Below, one piece after another: positions 44,518-51,905 of a stretch of DNA of 64,000 nt. A program made the translations under genes and the position numbers. The stretch spans positions 248,001 to 312,000 of the forward strand of contig NZ_SOBH01000003.1 of assembly GCF_004365635.1 (NCBI RefSeq). Direction: 5' to 3'. Within the stretch, counting starts at the first letter, position 1. Each line of letters starts with the position of its first letter. The notes under the pieces were generated by a model. The model ran no database searches and was not told the DNA's origin. It was given only the letters and a program-made list of their open reading frames with translations. The stretch is from Litoreibacter halocynthiae. GTDB taxonomy: Bacteria; Pseudomonadota; Alphaproteobacteria; Rhodobacterales; Rhodobacteraceae.

Positions 44518-45681
44518 CTAGAGCTTTTTGAGCAATTCAACAGTTGGCCAGGCATCCGCCGGCAAGCCAAGGCGCTTTTGTTCCGCCTGCACAGCGCCGC
44601 GTGTTCCCGAGCCCAGTATGCCGTCAATCTTGCCAACGTCATGCCCGCGCGCAGCCAGTTTTTTCTGAAGGGCCTTCATATTCGCGTCGGAAAGGCCCGG
44701 ATCGGGATTGCCCGCATTGTAGACCGGTGCGCCGGAAAGGCGGGTGGCGAAATAAGCGGCTGTCGTCACATAGACGAAGCTTTGGTTCCACTCGAAATAA
44801 ACGCGAAAATTCGGATAAGCGATAAATGCCGGACCTTTCCGGCCCATTGGCAAAAGAATGGAGCCGCTGTTTCCCTGAAAATTTCCTGATCGTGGTTTGA
44901 CGCCCATTGCCGCCCACTCGGTCACACCTAGCGTGCTGTCCAACCCTGTTTTCGACCAGTCCATTTGGGACGGGACCTGCACCTCTTGCAGCCACGCCTG
45001 ACCGGGGGTCCACCCCAAAGACCGCAGCATTTTGGCGCCGGACAGAAGCGCGTCCGGGGCTGATGTTTTCAGGCTGACCTTACCGTCACCATCACCGTCC
45101 ACACCGTTTTCAATGATGTCCTCCGGCAGCATTTGCACCATGCCAATTTCGCCTGCCCATGCGCCTTTGGTGGTTTTCGGATCGAAGTTGCCACGTTCGA
45201 ACAATTCCAAAGCCGCGAAAATTTGCGGGCGAAAGAGCTCGGGGCGGCGGCAGTCATGGCTTAGGGTCATCAATGCGTTGAACGTGTTGAAGTCGCCTTG
45301 CACAGCGCCGTAATCGGTTTCCAGTGCCCAGAACGCGAGCAGGACGCCAGCAGGCACGCCATAGTCCCGCTCGGCGCGTTGGAAAACAGACGCGTATTTT
45401 TTAGCGTTGCTCCGGCCTTTATTAATGCGCGACTGAGAAATGACGCGGCGCGAGAAATCAATGAAATCGCGTTTGAACACACCTTGGGAGCGGTCGGCTT
45501 TCAGGACCTTGGGATCCTGACGGGCGGATGAAAAGAAGCGATCAACATCGGATTTGGAATGACCCTTCGATATCGCTTCGGTCTTCATATCGCCAACGAA
45601 TGAGGCCCAGCTTCCCCCGCAAGCAGCAAAGGCGGCGGGGGTGATCAATGAAAAGACAAGGGCAAGGCAGAGGTGGCGCAT
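44518..45681 (-). CDS. MltB-like lytic murein transglycosylase with peptidoglycan-binding domain
   Basis: The 387-residue protein has a signal peptide (cut after FA-A, ~residue 19), a transglycosylase_2 domain with catalytic Glu in FWALETDYGAVQGD (~125), then GAWAGEIGMVQMLPEDI and FVYVTTAAYFATRLSG. A C-terminal PG_binding_1 domain (LQKKLAARGHDVGKIDGILGSGTRGAVQAEQ, ~325-380) follows. It cleaves glycan strands in the periplasm. No lipobox is evident, so it is a soluble form, in contrast to E. coli MltB. Confidence 0.9.
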   Translation of the reverse strand: MRHLCLALVFSLITPAAFAACGGSWASFVGDMKTEAISKGHSKSDVDRFFSSARQDPKVLKADRSQGVFKRDFIDFSRRVISQSRINKGRSNAKKYASVFQRAERDYGVPAGVLLAFWALETDYGAVQGDFNTFNALMTLSHDCRRPELFRPQIFAALELFERGNFDPKTTKGAWAGEIGMVQMLPEDIIENGVDGDGDGKVSLKTSAPDALLSGAKMLRSLGWTPGQAWLQEVQVPSQMDWSKTGLDSTLGVTEWAAMGVKPRSGNFQGNSGSILLPMGRKGPAFIAYPNFRVYFEWNQSFVYVTTAAYFATRLSGAPVYNAGNPDPGLSDANMKALQKKLAARGHDVGKIDGILGSGTRGAVQAEQKRLGLPADAWPTVELLKKL

Positions 45682-45711
45682 TTAAAACTCCAAAAACAAT
45701 TCCGGCGCAGC

Positions 45712-46611
45712 CTATGCAATCACCCCCCAGAGGGCAACGAACGCTAGCGTGAGGCACCAGGTCTTCCAAAGCACCGTGACCGATGCATCGATGTCGTCTG
45801 GTCCCACGTGGCGGCGGCCCTCTGGGTTCACAAAGGGCTCGTCGCGCAAGGTTCCATCATAGCTGCGCGGACCTGACAGCGAGATACCCAGCACCGACGC
45901 CATAGCCGCTTCGGGCCATCCAGCATTCGGGGACCGGTGCAGTCCCGCGTCGCGCTGTGCCACTGTCATGGCGTCAGGTCGCAAATGCACCAACGCGATC
46001 AGGATCGCGGTAAGGCGGGCAGCGGGCCAGTTCACCAGATCGTCGAGGCGAGCGGAGGCCCAGCCGAATTCTTCGTACCGGTCGTTTTTGTAGCCGACCA
46101 TGCTGTCAGCGGTATTGATGATTTTGTAGGCCAGCAATCCGGGAAGGCCGAGCAGCGCAAACCAGAAGACCGGCGCGATCACCCCGTCGCTCAGGTTCTC
46201 GGCGGCGCTTTCTATCGCGCCCCGCGCCACGCCGGATTGGTCGAGCGTTTTGACGTCCCGCCCGACAATCCTCGCGACCATTATGCGTCCGTCCCCAAGG
46301 CTTAGGCGCAGGGCGCGGGCGACGTCTGACACGTGGTCCGCCAAAGAGCGCTGCGCGATCAGAATTGCACCGATGACGATCTCGACAAGCGGCCCGAACG
46401 CGGACAGCACAGCGCCTGCGACCAGTGCGGCTGCAACCAGAAGGACAATCAGCAGGATGCCCTTCGCGCGACGGTCCTTGCCGGTATTCAGCCGGGTCTC
46501 AAACCATGAAATCCCCTGACCCATCAGCACGGCAGGATGCGGCACGCGGTCCCAAAGCCATTTCGGCTCGCCCAGAACTGCGTCGAGAAGCATCGCAAAT
46601 ACGACAGTCAT
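45712..46611 (-). CDS. cobD: Adenosylcobinamide-phosphate synthase (CobD/CbiB)
   Basis: From the ATG at 46609-46611, overlapping the cobC stop by ATGA, the protein is 299 residues with several membrane segments. Family motifs are LLDAVLGEPKWLWDRVPHPAVLMG, ARIVGRDVKTLDQSGVARGAIESAAENLSDGVIAPVFW and INTADSMVGYKNDRYEEFGWASARLDD. It joins aminopropanol phosphate to the corrin ring at the membrane. The naming follows Pseudomonas denitrificans; Salmonella calls the same enzyme CbiB. Confidence 0.95.
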   Translation of the reverse strand: MTVVFAMLLDAVLGEPKWLWDRVPHPAVLMGQGISWFETRLNTGKDRRAKGILLIVLLVAAALVAGAVLSAFGPLVEIVIGAILIAQRSLADHVSDVARALRLSLGDGRIMVARIVGRDVKTLDQSGVARGAIESAAENLSDGVIAPVFWFALLGLPGLLAYKIINTADSMVGYKNDRYEEFGWASARLDDLVNWPAARLTAILIALVHLRPDAMTVAQRDAGLHRSPNAGWPEAAMASVLGISLSGPRSYDGTLRDEPFVNPEGRRHVGPDDIDASVTVLWKTWCLTLAFVALWGVIA

Positions 46612-47546
46612 AACGCGGCCTCCAGTTGGTCCCAGCGATCCGGCGCAGGCAGGCCAAGGCGCAACCAGCGGTCGGAATACGGGAAGATGCGCGACCAGAC
46701 GTGACCTTGCGCAAGCTTGTCCTGCCACGCCGCCGCATCACCGACATCATAAAGGCGGAACAGTGTGGTACCGCCTTCCAGCTTGGCACCGGCCTTGGCC
46801 ATCAGCAAATCCAGCCGCGCCGCGTCCTTGCACAGGCGCGCCCGCGTCTCGTCGGCCCAAGCCAAATCCTCCAGAGCCCTTGCTCCGATTTCCAAGGCTG
46901 GCCCAGAGACGGCCCATGGCCCCATCAGATCGCCCAAGCGTTCGATGGTCGCGGGATGCGCAATCGCAAAGCCAAGGCGCAGCCCCGCCAGCCCCCAGAA
47001 TTTGCCGAAGCTTTTCAGCACAACCCTGTCGATGCGCCAACTGTCGGCGACATGGCTCAGCTCTGGCATGACGTCACAAAAGCTTTCGTCGATGATGGTG
47101 TTGCCGGATATGTCTTCTGCACCCCAAACCCGTCCATCGGGATTGTTGGGATGCACCAGAACCGTTACGTCTGACGGGTCGCGATCCTGAACCGCCCAAG
47201 CGGCGGCACGAAAGGCGGCGGCGTGCTCGTTATAGGTTGGCGTCGGGATGGTGACGGTCGCGCCCTCAAACAGATGTGGCGCGCGTGCGATCAGGGCCGA
47301 GGCCCCTGCGGCAGCGATAGTTTCCGCCTCGTCCGGCACGTCCCAAAACCTGCGTGCGGCCAGAATGATCCGGTCTTGCGCAGCGCGGTCGGGCAGGGCG
47401 GTCCAGGCGTCGGATTGAATGGTGCCTATCGGATAGGGAACGGGATTGATGCCCGTCGACAGATCCAGCCATTGCTCTCGTAATCCGCCATAGTGTTCGA
47501 CGGCGGCGTCTAATCCGCCACCGTGGTCGCGGGGGAGGTTACTCAT
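46608..47546 (-). CDS. cobC: Threonine-phosphate decarboxylase (CobC)
   Basis: The 312-residue PLP enzyme of the histidinol-phosphate aminotransferase fold has DHGGGLDAAVEHYGG, LDLSTGINPVPYP, HPNNPDGRVW (PLP Asn), DESFCDVMPE and VVLKSFGKFWGLAGLRLGF with the Schiff-base Lys. In corrinoid synthesis it decarboxylates threonine phosphate to aminopropanol phosphate, the substrate of the next gene. It overlaps cobD by ATGA and the DUF1636 gene by eight bases, giving a tight three-gene operon. Confidence 0.92.
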   Translation of the reverse strand: MSNLPRDHGGGLDAAVEHYGGLREQWLDLSTGINPVPYPIGTIQSDAWTALPDRAAQDRIILAARRFWDVPDEAETIAAAGASALIARAPHLFEGATVTIPTPTYNEHAAAFRAAAWAVQDRDPSDVTVLVHPNNPDGRVWGAEDISGNTIIDESFCDVMPELSHVADSWRIDRVVLKSFGKFWGLAGLRLGFAIAHPATIERLGDLMGPWAVSGPALEIGARALEDLAWADETRARLCKDAARLDLLMAKAGAKLEGGTTLFRLYDVGDAAAWQDKLAQGHVWSRIFPYSDRWLRLGLPAPDRWDQLEAAL

Positions 47547-47913
47547 CGGTCGGCAATGGTGGATGGCGGGTTACGAAATGGCCTTTAATAGCCTGAGGCC
47601 ATTGCTTGTACGGCACCTGCCCGCTCTCGCTTTCGGCGTGCAGGGCGGCATATCCGACGACGGCTTCGGCGGCTTCTTGCGACGGCTCAAACTCACCGAC
47701 GGTGTAGTTCAACTTGTTCGCCCCTTGGATCGACACATTGCAGCCGCGCGCACAACCCATCAGGCAGGAATGGCGTCGTGTGCGGACATCTGCGGTTCCC
47801 GCTGCGGCGGCTTCGATGAGGTCTGCGAACACTTCGCCGTCAGTCACCCCGGGCGCGCGGGCGTCCCAGTCGTCGCGTTTGCATGTGTCGCAGATGGTGA
47901 TCCAGGTAGTCAT
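47539..47913 (-). CDS. DUF1636 thioredoxin-like ferredoxin protein
   Basis: The ATG at 47911-47913 gives 124 residues with Cys-rich motifs ICDTCKRDDWD at the N-terminus and RRHSCLMGCARGCNVSIQG in the middle. Their spacing resembles a thioredoxin-like [2Fe-2S] ferredoxin. DUF1636 genes commonly neighbour cobalamin genes; the role is unknown but a redox or metal function in corrin synthesis is plausible. It is first in the operon and overlaps cobC by eight bases. A longer start would add an unlikely low-complexity extension. Confidence 0.85.
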   Translation of the reverse strand: MTTWITICDTCKRDDWDARAPGVTDGEVFADLIEAAAAGTADVRTRRHSCLMGCARGCNVSIQGANKLNYTVGEFEPSQEAAEAVVGYAALHAESESGQVPYKQWPQAIKGHFVTRHPPLPTDE

Positions 47914-48119
47914 CGGGGGGCTCGCGTTGCAATTCGGTTCAGGGGACCATGAAGCGGAAAATCGCAAAAGACGCAAGAAGCTCACGGTGGCTACCGTTTG
48001 TTAACCATTCGTTAGGGAGTCGGAGCGCAATATAGGGCGTCCCTTCAGCACAGGGACCAAAAAGAATTGAATTTTGCGGGAAGCGTACCGGCCAACCCTC
48101 GCCTAGGTCGGAGTAGTTA

Positions 48120-48482
48120 ATGGAAGTTCTCATTGTTGAAAATGGGGGTGGCCTCGGCCAGCTCTGGGCTGATCATGTTGGTCGGCTCGGGTGCGAAGTT
48201 GCCCTCGTTCATACTCAAACGGAAGCAGAGGCGCTGTTGCGACAGCAGTCGTTCGATGTTCTCGTCATAAATCTCAACCTTCACCCGCGTGCGGGTGATG
48301 CGTCAGCCATCGCGGATTATGCAAATTTCCGGCGGCCGGAAGCCAAGGTGGTCTTCGTGACCAGCAACAGCTTCTTCTCCGACGGATCGATTTTCCGCTA
48401 CATGCCAAATGCATGCGCGATGGTTCCCACCAATACCTTGCCGTCAGACTTGGCGGCATTGGTGGAGTATCACGGCCGCTAG
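48120..48482 (+). CDS. Receiver-like (CheY-fold) protein lacking the phospho-acceptor Asp
   Basis: The 120-residue protein has the beta-alpha repeat of response-regulator receivers: VLIVENGGGLGQLWADHVGRLGCEVALVHT, SFDVLVINLNL, AKVVFVTSNSFF, and a short final helix. The usual acidic pair after strand 1 is reduced to Glu-Asn, the phosphorylated Asp at the end of strand 3 is Asn (VINLNL), and the Lys after strand 5 is replaced by Thr-Asn (VPTNTL). It is therefore likely a phosphorylation-independent receiver fold. GGAG lies eight bases before the ATG. Confidence 0.72.
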   Translation: MEVLIVENGGGLGQLWADHVGRLGCEVALVHTQTEAEALLRQQSFDVLVINLNLHPRAGDASAIADYANFRRPEAKVVFVTSNSFFSDGSIFRYMPNACAMVPTNTLPSDLAALVEYHGR

Positions 48483-48485
48483 GCC

Positions 48486-49460
48486 CTAGCCCCGACCGTG
48501 TGGCTCCTGCCAATCCAGAACCGGATTGATGGGAATGATGCGGTTGGGGTTAATCGTGTCATGGCTGTAGTGGTAATGGCGCACGATGTGATTGAAATTC
48601 ACCGTCTCGGCCACGCCTTTCCATTGATACAATTCGCGCGTGTAGGCCCATAGCTTGGGATAGTCGATCAGCCGCTTGCGGTTGCATTTGAAGTGCATGT
48701 GATACACCAGATCGAACCGCGCCAACGTGGTGAACAACCGCCAATCCGCTTCGGTGATTATATCGCCCATCAGATAGCGGTTTTCACCCAATCGGTTTTC
48801 CAGCCAGTCAAGACTGTCAAAGAGCGGGCCGACAGCTTTGTCGTAGGCGCTTTGGGTAGTCGCAAACCCGGATTTGTAGACCCCGTTATTTACCGTGCTG
48901 TAAATGCGATCGTTAACCTCTTCGATGCCGTCGCGCAGCGCTTCGGGCCAGAAATCCAGCGTATTGTCGGTGATCCCGTCAAATGCCGAGTTCAACATGC
49001 GAATAATTTCAGAGGATTCGTTGCTGACAATCGTCTCGCGTTGCTTGTCCCACAAGATCGGCACAGTGACGCGGCCAGACACCTGCGGATCCGCCTTCAG
49101 ATAAATATCGCGGGCAAAGGGAAGCCCGTACAACCTGTCACCCGTCGCACCATGGCTGTCTGTTTCAAATGTCCAACCGTCACCCAGCATGTCGGGATGA
49201 ACGACCGACACGTCGATCAGCTCTTCCAGCCCTTTAAGCTTGCGGAAGATCAGCGTGCGATGCGCCCAAGGGCACGCATGGGATACATAAAGATGGTAGC
49301 GACCGGCCTCCGCCTTGAAGCCTCCCTCGCCGGACGGCCCTGCGCTGCCGTCTGCCGTGATCCAGTTGCGAAAACTGGCAGTCGAGCGTTTGAACGCGCC
49401 GCCTGTCGATTTTGTGTCATACCAAGTGTCGTGCCAAACGCCGTCTACGAGTTGTCCCAA
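48486..49460 (-). CDS. yqjG: Glutathionyl-hydroquinone reductase (YqjG/ECM4 type)
   Basis: A TTG start at 49458-49460, with GGAGG nine bases upstream, gives 324 residues beginning MGQLVDGVWHD, the conserved N-terminus of the family. The catalytic Cys63 is in SHACPWAHRTLIFRKLKGL; VPILWDKQRETIVSNESSEIIRMLN and the C-terminal helical GST domain follow. These enzymes reduce glutathionyl-hydroquinones to hydroquinones. Starting upstream would add a poorly conserved extension. The gene is convergent with the receiver-like gene, ending three bases from it. Confidence 0.92.
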   Translation of the reverse strand: MGQLVDGVWHDTWYDTKSTGGAFKRSTASFRNWITADGSAGPSGEGGFKAEAGRYHLYVSHACPWAHRTLIFRKLKGLEELIDVSVVHPDMLGDGWTFETDSHGATGDRLYGLPFARDIYLKADPQVSGRVTVPILWDKQRETIVSNESSEIIRMLNSAFDGITDNTLDFWPEALRDGIEEVNDRIYSTVNNGVYKSGFATTQSAYDKAVGPLFDSLDWLENRLGENRYLMGDIITEADWRLFTTLARFDLVYHMHFKCNRKRLIDYPKLWAYTRELYQWKGVAETVNFNHIVRHYHYSHDTINPNRIIPINPVLDWQEPHGRG

Positions 49461-49518
49461 GGAAATACCCTCCGCTTTCAATCCGAACTCTAGCCCGCGC
49501 CGCCACACCCGTCACCTC

Positions 49519-49593
49519 GCGTGAATGCACAGAAACTGCGCTTCACGCCGGTTTTGGAACCTCGCCCGCCGCTCTGCCCCATTGCAGCGGGCG
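49519..49593. other. Two-hairpin structured segment
   Basis: A hairpin at 49519-49548 pairs GCGTGAA with TTCACGC and, inside, GCACA with TGCGC (one G-U), over a four- to five-base loop. A second, GC-rich hairpin at ~49562-49593 pairs CGCCC...GCT with AGC...GGGCG with a bulge. It lies in the 296-bp gap between the divergent YqjG gene and DUF6732-cbiX. I recall similar segments in roseobacter intergenic regions, where they are sometimes called as short ORFs. An RNA or regulatory role is possible. Confidence 0.4.
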
Positions 49594-49756
49594 GTCTCGC
49601 CCCATATACCTCCGAGTCGAAAGACGAGGGCTTGAAGCCCAGAGAGGTTGGCGGCCTTCGGATCGACCCAGATAGGGGGTCCAACGGTTGCATCGTCACG
49701 ATGCGGGTGCGTGCCCCGATCTCTCCCCTATGGAAGTTTGGATGAAAGGCGCCGCA

Positions 49757-49978
49757 ATGACCCGACTGATTTTCACCTCAATTCTAATGCTGTCGGCGTC
49801 TGCCGCCTCAGCCCATGTGGGCCATGTGGGCGAGTTTGCCGGTCACGATCACTGGGTCGCCGGTGCCGCTTTGGGGGCCGCATTGGCCGTGTCCATCTGG
49901 GGAGCCTTGAAGGGCAAGAAAGACGCCGACAAAGCAGAGCCTGACACGTCTGACGACGCGGAAGAGGAAGCAGCATGA
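49757..49978 (+). CDS. Small membrane protein of the DUF6732 type
   Basis: The ATG at 49757 with AAAGG upstream gives 73 residues: a signal or first hydrophobic segment, a His-rich loop (HVGHVGEFAGHDHW), one membrane span (VAGAALGAALAVSIWGAL) and an acidic tail. It is translationally coupled to cbiX by ATGA. The His-rich loop beside the membrane and the coupling to cobalamin genes suggest cobalt or nickel handling, but this is inference. A longer upstream start would add a poorly supported extension. Confidence 0.7.
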   Translation: MTRLIFTSILMLSASAASAHVGHVGEFAGHDHWVAGAALGAALAVSIWGALKGKKDADKAEPDTSDDAEEEAA

Positions 49979-51204
49979 GCAAAATCGGCGTCATGATCTG
50001 CGGCCACGGCTCGCGCTCTCAGGCTGCGGTGGACCAGTTTTCCGTCCTCGCAGAAAAGCTGCCATCCTATCTGCCGCCCGATTGGCCCGTTGAATATGGC
50101 TATCTGGAATTTGCCAACCCTGTGATCCGCGACGGCTTGGACAAACTGCGCGAACAAGGCTGCGATAAGATTCTAGCCGTGCCTGGTATGCTGTTTGCCG
50201 CGATGCATTCCAAGAACGACATTCCCACCGTGCTGAATACCTATGCGGCCAAGCATGACATCGAAGTCAGCTATGGTCGCGAATTGGGTGTCGACCCCAA
50301 GATGATCGCCGCCGCAGGTGCGCGCATTCAAGAAGCCGTCGACGCTGCCAATGCGGTGAAGCATGTGCCGAACGAGGAAACCTGCCTCGTAGTCATCGGG
50401 CGCGGCGCGTCTGACCCTGACGCCAATGGCAATGTCGCCAAAATCGCCCGTATGCTGCATGAAGGCATGGGCTTCGGCTGGGTCGAGGTCGGCTATTCCG
50501 GCGTCACCTTCCCGTTGGTCGAGCCCTGCCTGACCCATGCCGCCAAGCTCGGCTACAAGCGCATCGTGGTGTTCCCTTACTTCCTGTTCACCGGCATCCT
50601 GATCGACCGCATCTACGGCTTCACCGATCAAGTCGCGGCGCAGCATTCTGACATCGAGTTTGTCAAAGCAGGCTATCTGAACGACCATGATAAGGTGCTG
50701 GAAACCTTTGCCGAACGGATCACAGAACAGATGGGCGCGAACCCGCCCCCCAATTGCGGCATCTGTGCCTATCGCACGCAAATACTGGCAGGCGAGCACG
50801 GCGCGTCCGTGACCATTCCCGCAGAGACCCGCCAAGGTCATCCGGCCTTCTCCGATACGCCACCACCCACCTGCGTTTTGTGCAAATACCGCGTGCAGGT
50901 TCTGGGGTTTGAGGGCGAGGTCGGTGCCGTGCAAGAATCACATCACCACCATGTCGAAGGCCAAGGGGCCAATGCACCCGGCTCCAACGTTGCAGATTGC
51001 GCGCTGTGCGATACCTTCTGCACCGGCATGTGCCGCCTTCAGGATGCAGGTCACCACCACCACCATCATCACGACCATGCGCATGGCCATGATCACCACC
51101 ACCACGATCACGACCATCACCATGATCACGACCACCATCACGCACCCTATCCCCATGCCAAACACCCGCATGGACCGGAAAGTGCGCGTAAGGCCAAGAT
51201 CTGA
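49975..51204 (+). CDS. cbiX: Sirohydrochlorin cobaltochelatase-like protein CbiX with metal-rich tail
   Basis: The 409-residue protein has two CbiX/SirB chelatase halves: ICGHGSRSQAAVDQF with His11 near the N-terminus (~1-120) and a second half to ~255 (GYSGVTFPLVEPCL, FPYFLFTGILIDRI). The C-terminal 150 residues add three Cys modules (CGICAYR, CVLCKYR, CALCDTFCTGMC) and a tail with 25 His in about 42 residues. Bacillus megaterium CbiX also has a His-rich segment and an Fe-S site. It inserts cobalt into sirohydrochlorin in the early-insertion pathway, or acts as a metallochaperone here, since CobN is also present. Confidence 0.88.
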   Translation: MSKIGVMICGHGSRSQAAVDQFSVLAEKLPSYLPPDWPVEYGYLEFANPVIRDGLDKLREQGCDKILAVPGMLFAAMHSKNDIPTVLNTYAAKHDIEVSYGRELGVDPKMIAAAGARIQEAVDAANAVKHVPNEETCLVVIGRGASDPDANGNVAKIARMLHEGMGFGWVEVGYSGVTFPLVEPCLTHAAKLGYKRIVVFPYFLFTGILIDRIYGFTDQVAAQHSDIEFVKAGYLNDHDKVLETFAERITEQMGANPPPNCGICAYRTQILAGEHGASVTIPAETRQGHPAFSDTPPPTCVLCKYRVQVLGFEGEVGAVQESHHHHVEGQGANAPGSNVADCALCDTFCTGMCRLQDAGHHHHHHHDHAHGHDHHHHDHDHHHDHDHHHAPYPHAKHPHGPESARKAKI

Positions 51205-51206
51205 CT

Positions 51207-51241
51207 GTTTCATCTTGGTCTAAATATTCCCGCCGGAGGCT
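51207..51241 (+). repeat. Single arm of the palindromic intergenic repeat
   Basis: GTTTCATCTTGG, then TCTAAATATT and CCCGCCGGAGGCT, matches the forward arm at 31820-31854. It lies in the 62-bp gap between cbiX and cobH, inside an otherwise tightly packed operon. Confidence 0.85.
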
Positions 51242-51266
51242 CCGCCCTCACAACCTGAGAACGCCC

Positions 51267-51905
51267 GTGAGACCCTACGAAAAAGACCCCTCGGCGATCT
51301 ACGCCCAAAGCTTCGCCACGGTCCGCGCCGAGGCCAATCTGGACCGTTTTCCGAACGGCCTGGATCGCCTCGCCACACGGGTGATCCACGCCTGTGGTAT
51401 GGTCGAAGTGGCGGACCGTCTGGCTTTCTCGGAAAACGCCTATACCGTGGGCAACCAAGCGCTCGCCGCAGGCAAGCCGATCCTGTGCGATTGCGAAATG
51501 GTCGGGGCAGGCATCATCCGCCGCTACCTGCCCGCAGATAACAAGGTCATCGTGACCCTGAACGACCCATCCACCCCCGACCGCGCTGCCGCGATGCGCA
51601 ACACAAGGTCGGCCGCGGCGGTCGAATTGTGGGAGCCGCATATTGCAGGTGCCGTGGTCGCCATCGGGAACGCGCCGACCGCTTTGTTTCACCTTTTGGA
51701 CCTCATAGATCAGGGCTTCCCCAAGCCCGCAGTGATCCTCGGATTCCCCGTGGGCTTCGTCGGGGCGGCTGAGTCCAAGGCCGAGCTGGCCGCCAACCCG
51801 CGTGGCTGTGAATTCGTCGCACTCAGGGGCCGCAAAGGCGGCTCCGCCCTTGCGTCGGCCGCCGTTAACGCCTTGGCCGCTGGCCTGCCGGAGGATCGTT
51901 CATGA
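51267..51905 (+). CDS. cobH: Precorrin-8X methylmutase
   Basis: The 212-residue protein from a GTG at 51267 carries the CobH/CbiC core: TRVIHACGMVEVADRLAFS with catalytic His41, PILCDCEMVGAGI, TRSAAAVELW, AIGNAPTALFHLLDLIDQG and PVGFVGAAESKAEL. It moves the C-11 methyl group to C-12 to form hydrogenobyrinic acid. It overlaps cobL by ATGA. A GAGAA stretch just upstream is a weak ribosome site. Confidence 0.95.
   Translation: MRPYEKDPSAIYAQSFATVRAEANLDRFPNGLDRLATRVIHACGMVEVADRLAFSENAYTVGNQALAAGKPILCDCEMVGAGIIRRYLPADNKVIVTLNDPSTPDRAAAMRNTRSAAAVELWEPHIAGAVVAIGNAPTALFHLLDLIDQGFPKPAVILGFPVGFVGAAESKAELAANPRGCEFVALRGRKGGSALASAAVNALAAGLPEDRS

Noticed and set aside
49461-49756. Second cobalamin riboswitch ahead of DUF6732-cbiX
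   Set aside because: No B12 box, no GCCACTGG and no GGGAA core are found on either strand.
50938-51213. Val/Met-rich minus-strand frame
   Set aside because: It is the antisense reading of the poly-His tail of cbiX, a simple CAC/CAT/GAC codon repeat and not a membrane protein.
50909-51223. Thr/Ile-rich plus-strand frame
   Set aside because: It is a +1 reading of the same His-codon repeat.
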